From: Symsagittifera roscoffensis
Lineage: Eukaryota > Xenacoelomorpha > Acoela > Convolutidae
DNA length: 64,000 bases
Reading direction: 5' to 3'
Assembly: GCF_963678635.1 (NCBI RefSeq)
Contig: NC_087071.1
Coordinates: 43,125,965 to 43,189,964, forward strand
Shown here piece after piece: positions 34,148-47,400 of the stretch; positions within the stretch are counted from its first letter, which is position 1, and each line of letters starts with the position of its first letter. A program made the position numbers and the translations under genes. The notes under the pieces were generated by a model. That model was given only the letters and a program-made list of their open reading frames with translations. It was not told the DNA's origin and made no database searches.

Positions 34148-37100
34148 ATGAGTCACAATGAAGGAAGTGAAGATGAAAATTCCATCTTCCCATTTTAAAT
34201 TAATTCCCTCACTGATGATAGAGGTCAAACACAGTTTTGTCAAAATCTAATCGCAAATTTAATTGTAAAAGGAGTTAGTCCATGCACAGCAGAATTTCCA
34301 GAAGTAAAGATCAAAAGACAAAATAATCGACCACTACCTCAAAGGAATATGTAACCTAACACAACAGTACGAAATCTATACCATAGAAATACAGACATCA
34401 AGTAAATTTCATGGTAGATATCTACTCCAAACAGACGACGTAGATATAGAATTTTCAAAAGTATTCACAGAATACATATAAATTATACAACCACAAAATT
34501 TACAAAGAGCAAATTCAATGTTTACTAATGAAATAAATCAATTAATTTATAGCTAGTTATCTATATAAGAAAAACCAGAATCCCAAGGAACTGCACCAGT
34601 TCAAACATCAAAACATACACTTTTAAGACATGAAGTCGCAATATTTTCTGAATATTTAGATGCAATCCGTGAAAATTTAACTAGTAGCGAAGTTTCACAA
34701 AATGTTAAACGCGATTTACAAAGAATCTTGGCATGATTTATCATTACTTCACACAAAATCTTGATTTAATCTCACAAGCAAGAGAGAAATTCAGACTCCA
34801 AAATTCAGTTGATGACACTGTACTAGCAGAAAAATCAGATTATGTTTGTGACCCTGATTGGTCTCATCCACTATTCTTCGACATAGCAACAGATATTTCA
34901 AGTCAAGCAATTAGCACAATTTCCATCAACAAAATTATTTTAAGGTATATCAACTAACATTTGATGCAACCTCTTCAAACTATAATTCATTTCTTACCGA
35001 TAGAATAGGAAATAAAAGTTTAAACTCAACTCCCACACAACAAGAAAACCTGAATGGAACTAGGAACCTCAGACAACAAGATATTTAAACACCGTCACAT
35101 TTCACAAATGAAGAAGTAGTTACAACATTAATAACAACAACACAAAAAAGCATTTCACCAATTCATCCAAATCTTACAACTCCAAGACCTAAAATTCCAA
35201 CCTTACCACAGGTAACATTACAATCTACGGTTAAGCCCACCGTTGTCCTAAAATACCCACATGTGAACTATCAACCATTTAGACCAATGACGAAACCAAT
35301 ACAAAAACAAAGAACATTCATAAGAAACAACTTTGCAGAACACAACTATAACTATGTAAATAGACCAGAAACATCTAAATTTTCTCGTCCAAATACTCAA
35401 AAGCATTTATTTCTACAAGGACAAAATTTTCAACAACCAACAACAAGCTCAATAAATTTTTATGACGATCCACGAATTTCACAAGACCAAAATGAAAATT
35501 ATCCATTTTTTCCACAGAACAAAAACAATAAACAGCAAAATCAAAATGAACATAAAACACTTTATTATACACCTAACTAATAATCATCAGATGATGATGA
35601 TTAGTATCAACCAGATACTTTTGCAGCATATACTCAGCAATACCGTGTACAACAACCCCGACCAAGTCTAGCATCTCAAAATACAAAATTCTACCCACAA
35701 AACTTAGTTAATACACAAACTCACCAACCCTTGCAAACGCAAAACCCAACTAGTACACAACCCTATCAAACAATACAAATACAAAACCCTGCCAGTACAC
35801 ATTCTTATCAACCAACACAAATGCAAAATGAAATTCCACTACCATATTATTTACAGCATCACGCAATCACAAAAAGTCAACTCACAAATTTTTCACAAAT
35901 GCCAAATGCCGCAGAATCACTCCAAATGACTACGAATCCATATCTAATGGGTTGATCATCAAAAACATCAAACAAACCATTGATTGTATTCTTCGGTACA
36001 GACCCTGAACATTCTGTAGGAGATTATTTAAAAGCAGTCACAGCAAAGTTAATTTTGAACATAGGACCTGAACCCATAAATACACCACTTCACCAAAATT
36101 GGATACATAGACGCACTGCGTTATTACATATCAAATTTGATGGCGCAGCTCAAAAATGGTTTTCTGTTTAACCAATAGAAACAAAATCAGATTGGAAAAG
36201 ATTCACACAAGAATTTTCAAATATGTTTGATTCAGAAAGAAACAAACAACATCAAAGAGTTTTATGCAATGAAAATCGCAGACTACCAAATGAAACGATC
36301 AAACAACTAGCAGTAAGGATCAAAACACTAGTCCGAAAAGCATACTCACTAAACACTCATGGTTACAAAAACACAAAAAAGGACTGAAATTCAATTGATG
36401 ACTCTAACACCTCAATTAAGAAAACTAGCAATCAAAAAGAGAGCATCACATCCCTCCTCAATTCGAGAACCAGATTTAGATTTCGGGAAACTAGTTGAAA
36501 AACTAGAACAAGCAGAAATCACAAGGAAACTAGAACAAACAAAAAATCTAAAATTACAAAACGTTAATAACATTCAAATAAATACAACACAAATAAGTAA
36601 TATACACAACTCAGATACAGATTTATCCGAAAAAATTACTGATATTTTGAATATATATGAGAAAAACCTAAGTTTTAGAGGTAAACCATCATCCTAAAAA
36701 TAGTGTAATTTTTGTCGAAGACACGGAAATAGCATTGCTGATTGCAGACAAAAACAGTAAGACAATCAAAATAAACCACAGAAGTACAAAGAATCAAACA
36801 AACCATTTTATCAATACATGGAAAAATATCAAAAAATCTACCAAACAAAAACATTCACAGTAATAATAGCTCTGGAAAAACACTTCCAAATAGCTGAAAC
36901 TTTTCATGAAACCAATCACCATACAACTCCAACTACAGGGGTAGATCACCAAATCAAAGAAGATCACGAAATTCCTCACAAAACAGATATAGTCGATCAC
37001 ATAGTCGAAATAATCAATATCGAAATAATTATTGACAATCAAACTCAAATAGACCGAACTATTCGTTTGATACCACTTTCCATTCACATTCTAGGAATAG

Positions 37101-37420
37101 ACACTATTCAAATGATAGATCAAGAAACTCATCGTACAAAAGACACAGAAATTATTCCAACAATAGAAACAGAAGCTATTCAAATAATCGAAATCAACGA
37201 TATAATAACCGATCACAAGATTATATCAACCACAGATTAAATCAACAATGATCTAATTATAACAATAATCAAAATAGATCACGAGGAACTTCACAAAATA
37301 GAAATGCAAATTATAACAATAGACAAAGAAACTACTCTTTATCACCTAATAGAAATAAAACACGTTATCCAGATTCTCAAAATAAATATAGAATCAATAC
37401 ACAAACACATCAGAGACAAA
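34148..37420 (+). pseudogene. Gag of element B (decayed)
   Basis: A probable start ATG at 34,148 opens an acidic N-terminus that hits TAA after 16 codons. Open pieces follow at 34,733-34,957, 35,263-35,580, 35,731-35,955, 35,980-36,171 and 36,359-36,697 in different frames. The N-terminal half is Asn/Gln/Thr-rich and low-complexity. A Gag capsid-like region runs from about 35,970 to 36,690 (FFGTDPEHSVGDYL, WIHRRTALL, AAQKWFSV). At about 36,701-36,743 there is one zinc knuckle, CNFCRRHGNSIADC, in which Asn stands where His is expected. A Trp just before it appears to be TAG. The rest (36.8-37.4 kb) encodes a Ser/Asn/Arg/Tyr-rich nucleocapsid tail. Confidence 0.65.
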
Positions 37421-37799
37421 TAAATTGTATACAAACAACTGAAGAAACACATTCAGACCCCCCTGGTAATGATAACACAGAAACTACTGAATTACAATTA
37501 AATCGTATTAATTGTGAATCAACAGACAGTGAAAGTGATACAGAAAACACAGTTTTATTCAACATGATAAAAGCTGAAAAAGAATATGAATACGTCACAT
37601 ACGAACAACCTTTTCATTCACATATTTACAAAAATCACTTGGAAATACTTTTAGATTATCACACTAGACCTAGAAGTAATAACATACCAATCAAACAATA
37701 AATAAATGAAGTAATTACATTACAACAACCTGAAAAAGAACAAATACCATGTTCTAGTACAAATCACATTTAACAAAATATAGCGAAAGATCCACCAAA

Positions 37800-38460
37800 A
37801 GAAAAAAATTGGACAATCCTCTTTCTTTTAGAAAGTCCAAAAAGTGAAGAATTTCAACCACCAGACCTTGAAATAGATCTTTTAATAAACTCTGGAGCAG
37901 AATCGAATATCATAAAAATCCCAACTTGAAACGAAATCAAAACTCAACACCCGAAACTAACACCTGTAAAAACAGCCAGTATACTAGCAACAGCACAAGG
38001 CTCAACCTTAACAAATTATGGTAAATTCAATTTTTTCTCGTTCTCACTAAAACAATGGAACAAAATAAACTTCTCAAGAAACCATTTAAACAAATATTCC
38101 ATATCACAGATTTAAAACATAAAATCATCGGAATTCCATTCATCACAAAATACATACCAACTATAAATTTATTAGACAGTAAAATTATTATAGAAGATAA
38201 ATATACAAGAAAGCAAAACACCGCTTTAACATTCTTAGAACGAATGAACAAACAACCACCATTCTTTTCAAATTTTACCCCATCAATAATAAAGAAAGAA
38301 AACATCTTAAGCCACTCTCAAGATACATTTACGATTTTCCGAGTAAACAAGTCCACAAGTACGACAAAAATCATAACAGACAACATCTCTATATGTCTGA
38401 CTTTGAAATTAGACCAATTCAAAAAATTTTTAGAGAAACAATTTCATCCATAAAATACAT
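37800..38460 (+). pseudogene. Protease of element B, active-site Asp lost
   Basis: The segment with LLINSGAESNIIK (near 37,880-37,920) matches a retropepsin active site in which D-S-G has become N-S-G. A TGA follows nine codons later. The downstream IIGIPFITKYIPTINLL (38,125-38,175) fits the region near the end of the domain (hydrophobic-hydrophobic-G). A frameshift separates the two parts. The enzyme cannot be active as it stands. Confidence 0.6.
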
Positions 38461-38739
38461 GAAAAGCTCAAACCCCAATAATATTTCTCCACATGTTTAT
38501 AATAATTCAGCATACAAAATCACCCTACCTTTAGGACTCCTAGGATATTGTGAAACTAATGCAACAACTTCCCCCCAAAAAAAGAAGTAGCGTACAGAGT
38601 AAATATTACATACGACTACTAGATATATGTCAATCAAAAATTCTCGATAAAGGATTATCAATAAATAATATAATAAGCAATGAAAAAAGGAACACAGAAC
38701 ATTTCACGAAAACACCTTATTTTAAACCAACATTCAAAA

Positions 38740-39680
38740 TATCACACTAAACAGAACAATAACAAAAATTCTTGACAATTTTCAACACTCTCAATTAACA
38801 CAAAACGAATTCGAAAAATTTGCCAATTTACTGTTAAGATATCCAACAGTTTATGCAACATCTAAATTTGACGTTGGAAAAATAAATTCACCACTACATT
38901 TACCCTTGAAACCTAACGCAGTTTTCAAAAAACAAAGAGCAAGCAAAGTACCAATTCACTTACATGACAAAGTTAATAGGTCACTTGACGTTCTAGAACA
39001 ATAGAAAATTGTATTTTCAGTAAATAAAGAAGAACAACCAAATGGAAACACCTTTATTATTCCTGTTTTTGTCCTCGCCAAAAGAGAATCACTCAAAATA
39101 GTTCTAGACGCTAGATACATCAATTCACTCATTGATGAAACCAAATGTAATTGGCCAATAGAACCAATCAAAGTAATCTTAACAAAATTAAACGGTAAAT
39201 ATTTCACAACCGCAGAAATGAATAGTGCATATAACCAAATGCCACTAGATGATTAATCACGACGATTAACAAAATTCGTTATTGGAAATCAACAATACGA
39301 ATTTAACAGACTATTCTATGGCATATCCATAGGACCAGCAGCTTTCTCAGCTTTCATGAGTAAAATTTTTCGACCACTCATACTCAGTAAAATTGCAATC
39401 ACATATTTAGACGATGTCTTTATGCAATCACAAACAAAAGATGAAATGTTTATTGTTCTAGAAAAATGACATCAAATTTTACAGAATAAAAACATGAAAG
39501 CAGCCAGAGATAAATCACCTTTTTTTCTCAACACGCGTAAAATTCGTTGGACATATCATAGAAAAAGACACTATAACTCCACTAAAATGACGAATTGATA
39601 CAATTTAAAAACTTCAACCACCTACCAACAAAAAGAAATTCCCAGAATTTCTTGGAATAATAAATTTCTTAAGTAAATAC
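38740..39680 (+). pseudogene. Reverse transcriptase of element B
   Basis: The RT is readable in one frame from about 38,850 to 39,500 with stops at about 39,003 (TAG), 39,255 (TAA) and 39,467 (TGA). Motifs: LKIVLDARYINSLID, KYFTTAEMNSAYNQMPL, QYEFNRLFYGISIGPAAF and the catalytic box ITYLDDVF (near 39,398-39,423). PAAFSAFMSKIFRP matches RT domain 5. The first Asp of the triad position reads Glu (TAEMN). A frameshift near 39,520-39,540 moves the following LGHII-like strand to another frame. The protein type is Ty3-like but not close to element 1. Confidence 0.75.
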
Positions 39681-40390
39681 GTCTATAAAACGCAATTATA
39701 CTTAAGACCCGTTTATAACGTTCTTAGACAACAAAACAATTTTGAATGGACAACAGAACATCAAACACGATTTGAAGAAATCAAAAAATTTGTCACCGAA
39801 CAAATTTCAAACATAATCCCAGATCCTACTCAACCATTTTAAGCAATTTGCGATGCTTCAAATTTTGGCATCGGTGCAGCATTATTACAATCCCACAATG
39901 GAACCAATAAAATGAATCTTATATCAGCAATTTCTCGCCTCTTTAACCAAGCTGAACTACGGCCCTCTACTCTTATGAGAGAATGCACAGCTATAATATA
40001 TACACTTACAGAATATGAATTTCTTATACTTGGATCAAAACATTCAACAGTTCTATTTACAGATTTACCAATTATATTTCTTTTCATACAAAAAATCAAA
40101 TCCAAACATAGAGTTTACAGATTTCATTAATCCTAATGAAATTCCCAAACCTACTTATAATTTTGACGGCTGGAAAAAACCTTGCATTACCAGATACACT
40201 AAGTAGAAATACACCACCTGAACTACTTACACGGAAAGCTACAGTTGAAATACAACAAAACAGTAAATTCTACTTTGCAAAAACTGAAACATCACCACGA
40301 TTAGAATGTAAATATGCAGTAAAAACTGATATTGATCAATCACAAATAAATAATTTGCAATATTTTCCACTCTATTTAGATCCAATATGA
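39680..40390 (+). pseudogene. RNase H of element B
   Basis: The connection region has FPEFLGIINFLSKYV just upstream. RNase H begins at AICDASNFGIGAALLQ (39,843-39,890), directly after an in-frame TAA. The Glu in LMRECTAIIY and the Asp in LFTDLPI are visible. A frameshift near 40,095 leads to a continuation with an ALPDTLSRN-like end in another frame (40,176-40,210). Catalytic residues are present but the frame is broken at several points. Confidence 0.65.
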
Positions 40391-40599
40391 AGTTAATTTA
40401 TTAGGCACATCTACCTTCAAGCCGATACCATATTCAAATTGGATCAAAAATAATACTCAACAAAAAAGAATTAAACATCAACCAAGTAAAAAGGACCCAT
40501 TCCCTTTAATAGAAAAAAAAACCTAACAGAACCAAAAAATTCATCAGGACCATAACCAAATGTAACCTACATGTCCCACTTGTCACCATACCCCTATCA

Positions 40600-42310
40600 A
40601 AAATCTAAGTAGAAAACATTTTCCTACCAACAACAGAAACAACCTCACTAGAATTATTACAGAAGTATCAAAACCTTGATCCTGAGATCAGACAGCTAAG
40701 ATCATGGCACAAGTACAAAACTAAACCAACGAAAGCTGATACCACAATCTTAGGAAACATAACAATTCTTAGATACTTCAGAAAATTCAATAAAACTACT
40801 TTAAATGAAAACACAAGCATTTTAGAATATCAAACACCTGATTTTAAAGTACCATGTCTCCCTTTAAGTATGATGTTAAGAGCATTCAAAACTTCACACA
40901 CCTTACATACAAAAGGACATTTAGGATCAGAAAAAAACCTATTCTAACTTTATCCAAAATTCTTATTTCACCAATGCACCAATTTGGATCAAAGTATTAT
41001 GAAATGATTGTATAATATGTCAATTAAATAAACCCTATCCAAATCAAAAACAAATCGCAGAAAAACAAGATTTTATAGGACAAAGTCTATACTTTAATTA
41101 CAGAATATCATTTGACCCAAAAGGACCAGTTTTACCATCCTCAGAGGGAAACTCATTACAATGTTAATTGTTGATGCATTTACACACTATGTAGCACTTA
41201 ATCCAGTACACCATCGTAATGCTTACTATGCATATACAACACTCTACGAACACTGGATTGCTAAATTCGGGTTACCCGAAATACTAGTCACAGACAATGG
41301 CACTGAATTTATTAATAAAGAAATTATCACATTATGCCACTTATATAATAATAAACACAAACCACGTACTTCTCATGCACCTTGGACAAATGGATTAGTC
41401 GAAGGTATGAACCGTTCATTACAAGAAAACCTCCGATGTATCATTAATGGAAATGATACACGATATACTGAATGGTCAACAGATGTAAAATTATTTCCTT
41501 CTCATACAACTCACAAAATACAACAACACTAGGAAGTTCACCAAATGAAATAGTATTTAACCAAAAACCACGTAAACCAATAATGTTCACAGGAAACGCC
41601 CATAAAAATGCACAAGATTATTGTCAACCAAACAAAGATTCAGTTTGTTATAACTTACCATCACACGCCCATGATGAAGATCACTTTCATCACCCACAAA
41701 TTTTAAAATTAGCTTCCGGTAGATATACCGAATGGATTTCAAATAAAGATAAAAATACAATGAATTTTATCGAAAAATAACACAAAAATTGCTACAAAGG
41801 CAAAACATAAATAACCAAATCAATTCACGCTTTAAGCCAGCAACAGATTTAAAAATAGGAACATTTGTTTTATTTCTCATTTTTACGACGCAGAAAGGAA
41901 TTTCTAAATAACTACAACCACTCCGAAAAGGACCATATCAAATAATTGACAAACCTACTGATGTCACATACAAATTAACGGACACAAATAAAAAAAGAAA
42001 TTGTTCAACATGGAAACGTGAATTAAATTCAATCACAGGTCTAAAAAATTGATCAAAACAATTCAGAAAAGAATCGAATCAACACACTGATGAACAATTG
42101 AATTCAAAAATAGACCAACCAAAATCATTTAGTTCACCGAACATCTCCTTCCCCTAAACAAAATCACAAACATCTCAGAAAGAAAGAAAAATAGAAAAAA
42201 GACAGACAAAACCCTAGCACAGGATCAAAAAGAAAACTTTGAACATAGTGAATCATCACGACTTAGAAGTCAACCACGGAGAAACTATAAAACTTTTATT
42301 CCACAATCTT
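40600..42310 (+). pseudogene. Integrase and Pol C-terminus of element B
   Basis: A zinc-binding-type region is at about 40,900-41,030 (HTLHTKGHLG ... CIICQLNKP) in a broken frame. The catalytic core is open at 41,161-41,532: Asp in LIVDAFTHY, Asp in VTDNGTEF and Glu in NGLVEGMNR. A frameshift at about 41,480 moves to the frame 41,472-41,780. Beyond it there is a C-terminal barrel-like piece (GPYQIIDKPTDVTYKL near 41,930-41,980) and a basic tail ending at 42,310. Confidence 0.7.
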
Positions 42311-43190
42311 AAATATTGAATAAAGTTGAATTTAAAAAATAATTTTAAATCTTATTTCTTATTATCTTCTTTTTAACTATTTCAAACATACAAATTTTCA
42401 AAAGAACATACTGAAAAACACTCAATTAGAGCTAGTTCAAAATCAGCCAATAGAAATCATCCCAAATCACCACTTAATTTAAAGCGACACGACCTTATTA
42501 GCCGAAACATATTAACCTCTAACCATAACTATAACTATAGCCTCAATAACTCCATGTCAAAACAAAAAAAAGCAAACCGCTACAAATTGACAACTAAAAT
42601 AAATACAATCTCAATATTACAACCCTCCTCTAACAAGTATTACAAAGATCAGCAATATTTTCCCAACTAAGCACTTCAAAACACTCCAAGCAAAATTATT
42701 AAATTAGCCTAAAGAACAAAAAGCACAAGATCATTTAGCCTAAAGTACAAACATTTCTTGGACACCCCCAATTATTCCATGAATAAAAATAAAACTAAGA
42801 AGATCTCCCCGACATCTCAAAAATTCCTTTCAACATTATTTTACGAAATCCAACCCACTTGTCGAAAATCCAATAAATAATCCAACCACACTCGAAATTA
42901 GCCCCAAAATTTTTTAAAAAAAAACTGGCGAACCAAATCATTTCATAAACGCTTCTTTCAACCACAGTCACCAAACTTAACGAATTTTTTCAAATTTTTT
43001 CATAAAACTTTCATACCTTTTCAAATTTTTTAAAATAATTTTAACTGATATTATAGAAACTTTTTTCATTCTTTTCATATCATTTGCAACCTTTTTAAAT
43101 TTTTTATTCACACTTTGAATTATTTATATATATACATCAGTTTCCACAATCCTTGATTACCTCCTCAGGTACGATAATTTAATAACTATT
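42311..43190 (+). other. Non-coding spacer between pol and env-like ORF of element B
   Basis: AT-rich, with no ORF and no recognised signal. It may contain a splice acceptor for the env-like message. Confidence 0.4.
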
Positions 43191-43193
43191 TAA

Positions 43194-46100
43194 ATGTTTG
43201 TTAATCTATTTAAAAGAACATGTGTTTTTCTACTATCCCTAATTTTTCCTACATTTTTAACATCACTCATAATAACAATATGTAAGTGTATAAAAAAGGC
43301 AATCATCACTTTCACATTCGCTACCAATCTCTTGTTTCTTTATATTGAAGAATATTGGAATAAACATAATATTTCATCATAAAAAATTCCACTCGTAGAA
43401 AATTTTCAAAATTGCTAATCAACAACCCCCACACCAGTCCCCACCAACAATATCCCAAGAAAACCCAAGAACACCCACAAGTACCCAAAACCCCCAATCA
43501 TCTACATGCATTTCTTTCCAAGACAATCTCTATACTTTTGAAGAAAGACACGCACGATTATCTGAACCATTACAACCAGTTTTTTGCCAGGCACCTTTAA
43601 GCAAACCGCAATATGAACAAACATATAACATCTACCCACATCTACAACAAGATCTAAACAGAGTATGACACATCAGTTAAAACCAAAACACACTCGAAAT
43701 AAGTAGACAAATTATATATTCAAGACGCAATAGAAATTTTCAAACTCCCAGAGTTCAATTTAATTTACCGCAATCACCAACATCAAGTCCCTTAGACCTT
43801 TGTAGTAACACACTACCAGATACACCTCCATCTGCTTCACAACAAGGCACTTCAAATATTCCATCAGATTACTTAGGTTCAACCCCCACATCAGAACAAA
43901 TTAGAGAAAACTCTTTCAATAACCCAACAACCACAGAACGTCCTCCATATTGGGTAACTATCAATAACCCTCACGGTGAACCAAAATTAGTAGACATTCT
44001 AATTGACGTTTCATTCGTTACAACACTATCTACATTACCCGAAATACTTTCTCTTCCTTCGACACCTTCTTTAAGCCAAATACCACCATCGAATTTTCCT
44101 CTAAATTTTCCTACAAATCTTAACTCACGATATCAAGAACCATCATCTCATACCAATACCGATACGAGTAGATTGGAATACATTCATAGCACCCCACCAA
44201 TATTTGGTCAACATCAAGAAAGAAGTAGACTACACAACTGGGCACTAAATAGATTACAAAATCGACACGATATCCACAAAGATATACAAAAACATAACAT
44301 CCAAATACTACAACAAAGCAGTCTCACACTAAAACTCGAAATTACAGTAAGACTCAATATCATTGTTCAACAACCATTTCCATTAGACCCCCCTAATATA
44401 ACCGCTCAATCTTTACCCCCTCCAGTAATAACAGAAATAAGTACCTATCTTTACCTACAACAGAAACAAGATATAAATACGACAGATATACAAAAACGAC
44501 AATCGGATACATAATTTTTATAATCCATACTCAGGATTATCAATTACAAGTATATTCAAAAGATACTTGTATTTCAACACCTTCTTTTTCTCATTTTTTC
44601 CGAATAAAACGAAAATCATTCTCCTCGCACAGGACCTCAGGATTTTTTAGTAACACACTACGATTGTGGAGAAAACGAACAAAAAACATTTCACAAATAT
44701 GCCATAAATCAAGTAACACAATGTGAATCCGAAGCACAAGCTATAGAAACCACAATTGTAATAGCCACACTATACTTGAAAGCCCGAGCAACAACACTGA
44801 CAGGATATAAATTTACAGCAACTTTTTCCGAAAAGAAAATACATTGTTCACAAGTTTCAAACGGAAATAAAAATAGATTGGACCACGAATCTTTCTATAA
44901 AAAGAAATATCGATAGATTTTTACATCTCAGCCCTCAAGACTGTAAAAACGAACTAAAGCGACTAAACCTAACACCAAACATAGGCACAAACAGAAAACT
45001 TAAAAATTTTCAAGGTTTCCCTGAAGTAGCACATCAAGCCGAGCTTGAAAAACACCAAGGTCTAATAATACTAGATACAAAATTCCCAATCTATGGAGCA
45101 CACGGAAGATTAACGTACAATCTTCATGATAAAAATCGTATACCACACATTAGAAAAAATAATCCCTCAAATTGCAATGCAGAAACAAAAAATAAAGGAT
45201 ACCAAGAGATAATGTAATTTGATTGGAAAATACAACTTGAAAAAGTACAAATTACACGCGACTTAAAAGACGATACAATTCTTTATCAAGGAAAAAGAAT
45301 CCCTTGCAAAAAGACCAATGATTTTGCGATCGTACAACACGCACACAAGCAACTATTGTATGGTTTCCCGAGGAAACCTGTACAGTTTTTCAAGTCGCAA
45401 AGATACACGCCAGAAGTACTAAATTTCACCAAAAATAATTTTTTGAATCAATTCTATATGAAAATCTAAACCCTGACCAGATCAAACTACAAATCGTAAA
45501 TTTAGAAACATCCACAATATAGAAAACAAATTAACACGATTTCAAATATACCCAGAAACAGAAATTGCATGCAAATACAACAAGCCAGTTTATAATACAC
45601 AATTTTCACAAATTCTTGTCGAATAAGAAAATGGTTTCGACATGAATACAGGAAACTTAATCGTACACCCCATGGCCACTTCTCGCTCATTCACTGATGA
45701 AAATTCCCACGTTTCAGTAAAACTTCAGAAAAACGCTGGACAAATCGGGGGAAATTAGAAACACAAGACACAGAAAGTACACGATTACAAGATCTATCAC
45801 TTATGAACAGCACACATTTTGCCGCAATTCACTATGATATATTTAGGCATGAAATTAGACTACACGATAAGCAGACTTTTTTATGAATTGTCACTTTCAA
45901 AATTAGAAACACTGTATCAACTATGCGAACCAAGTTCTACAGTCACTAGCACTAGCAGTTCTAAAAATACCATATAGAGGGTATTTATTATCCGGAAATA
46001 GATCAAATTTTCTCTATTATGAAGGCAACATCTTATGGTTTTACACTTGCACCAAAAAAGTATCACCTTTATATGTTTTTGAGGATAAACGATGTTACAA

Positions 46101-47400
46101 AAGAATCCAAACATTCTACAAAAATAAAGTATTTTTTGTTGATACGCTTTCAAGACGAACTTATTTTTGGGATACAGCAATCCCATGTGGATCAGAAAAC
46201 AGCCACAATGTTGTACAACTAGATTCCGATGAGGATGAATGCTACCTACTCACACCATATCCAACAATACCGCCACCACTAAAAAAGTTTTCACCTGAAA
46301 GTATTAGATTTTTGACCGAAACCCAAATATCGATTTACAATCGATCGGCATCTATTCCAATTTCGACATAAATCCCCACACTCTATAAAAATAAAGTACA
46401 TTTTGTTGATACACTTTCAAGAAGAACATATTTTTAGAATACATCAGTCCCATGTGGATCAGAAAATAGCCACAAGGTCGTACAGCTAAAACCCAATGAA
46501 GAAAAAATACTATCTATTTACGCCATAACCCACATTAATGCAACCATTAAAAAAAATTCCGCGAAAGTAATCGAGCTATCGCTCGCAATCCCAATATCGA
46601 TTTACAATTGATAGAAATATACTCCAAATCAGATATAAAAAATATCACATTCGTACACAACAATTTCAAGAACTACTTAAAAAATGGACACTATACAACG
46701 ACTATCATCAGATCAAAACTTGCAGAAACAGCAGGATTTTCAGATATTTACCCAAAAGACTACAGCGGATATTTTTAAAATAATAAAGATTATATTTATT
46801 TAAACGGCGAAAAATATCGACCGCAAGATATATCGCTGTTTAATATTTTTAGTTTTGTAAGTTTCAAAAACGAACTTTTATCCTTTCTAGGTTGGCCATA
46901 TTACATCTTAGAAAGATTAACTATATTACGCAATGTTTATTTTTTTGGTTGACTTTCTCTTTATTAAAAGGAATTTATAACACATGCATAATCCACACAC
47001 AAATAAAAATACAAGCAAGCGCAGCACGCATACTTTTTGCAGGATTTTTTGGAATATTTTCTTCATCTATAAAAAAAATACTTTTAGATGCACAAATAAC
47101 AGAATACAATACAAAATTATCATCGAAACAAAACACATATGACGAATCACAACACAACACAAACACATTAACTACAGCAACACAACTAACAAGTTTAAAT
47201 CGAAACCATCCATTATCACTCGTAACACGAAATTTCAGAAACTTAGCACTAGTAAATATTGCAAAATCAAGACCAAATCATATACAATGTTCAATTCATC
47301 ACATTGTAACACAACAATCACAAAATGACAATACATATAAACAAATAATCGCACAACCACCTACAACAAATTTTCAATCTCAGAACAATCATTTTTTTAG
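43194..47400 (+). pseudogene. Env-like ORF of element B (decayed, partly duplicated)
   Basis: A hydrophobic stretch at 43,194-43,300 (FKRTCVFLLSLIFPTFLTSLI) could be a signal or membrane segment. A Ser/Thr/Pro/Asn-rich frame is open from 43,681 to 44,514. Then come fragments that look like an extracellular protein with several Cys: 44,641-44,915 (HYDCGENEQ, QCESEAQ, KIHCSQV), 44,931-45,217 (DCKNEL, NPSNCN), and 45,990-46,370 (YTCTKKVSPLYVFEDKRCY, TAIPCGSENS). A C-terminal frame at 46,892-47,410 has a hydrophobic segment (FFWLTFSLL) followed by a long tail. Frameshifts and stops separate all pieces. The position after pol, the Cys pattern and the membrane segment suggest an envelope protein. 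No known env family motif is visible to me. Confidence 0.5.
46120..46630 (+). repeat. Short tandem duplication inside the env-like ORF
   Basis: The segment from about 46,120 to 46,360 (AAAATAAAGTA, TTTTGTTGATAC, CCCATGTGGATCAGAAAA) is repeated at about 46,385-46,630 with many differences. The second copy has a TAG in the phase where the first reads Trp. Confidence 0.7.
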
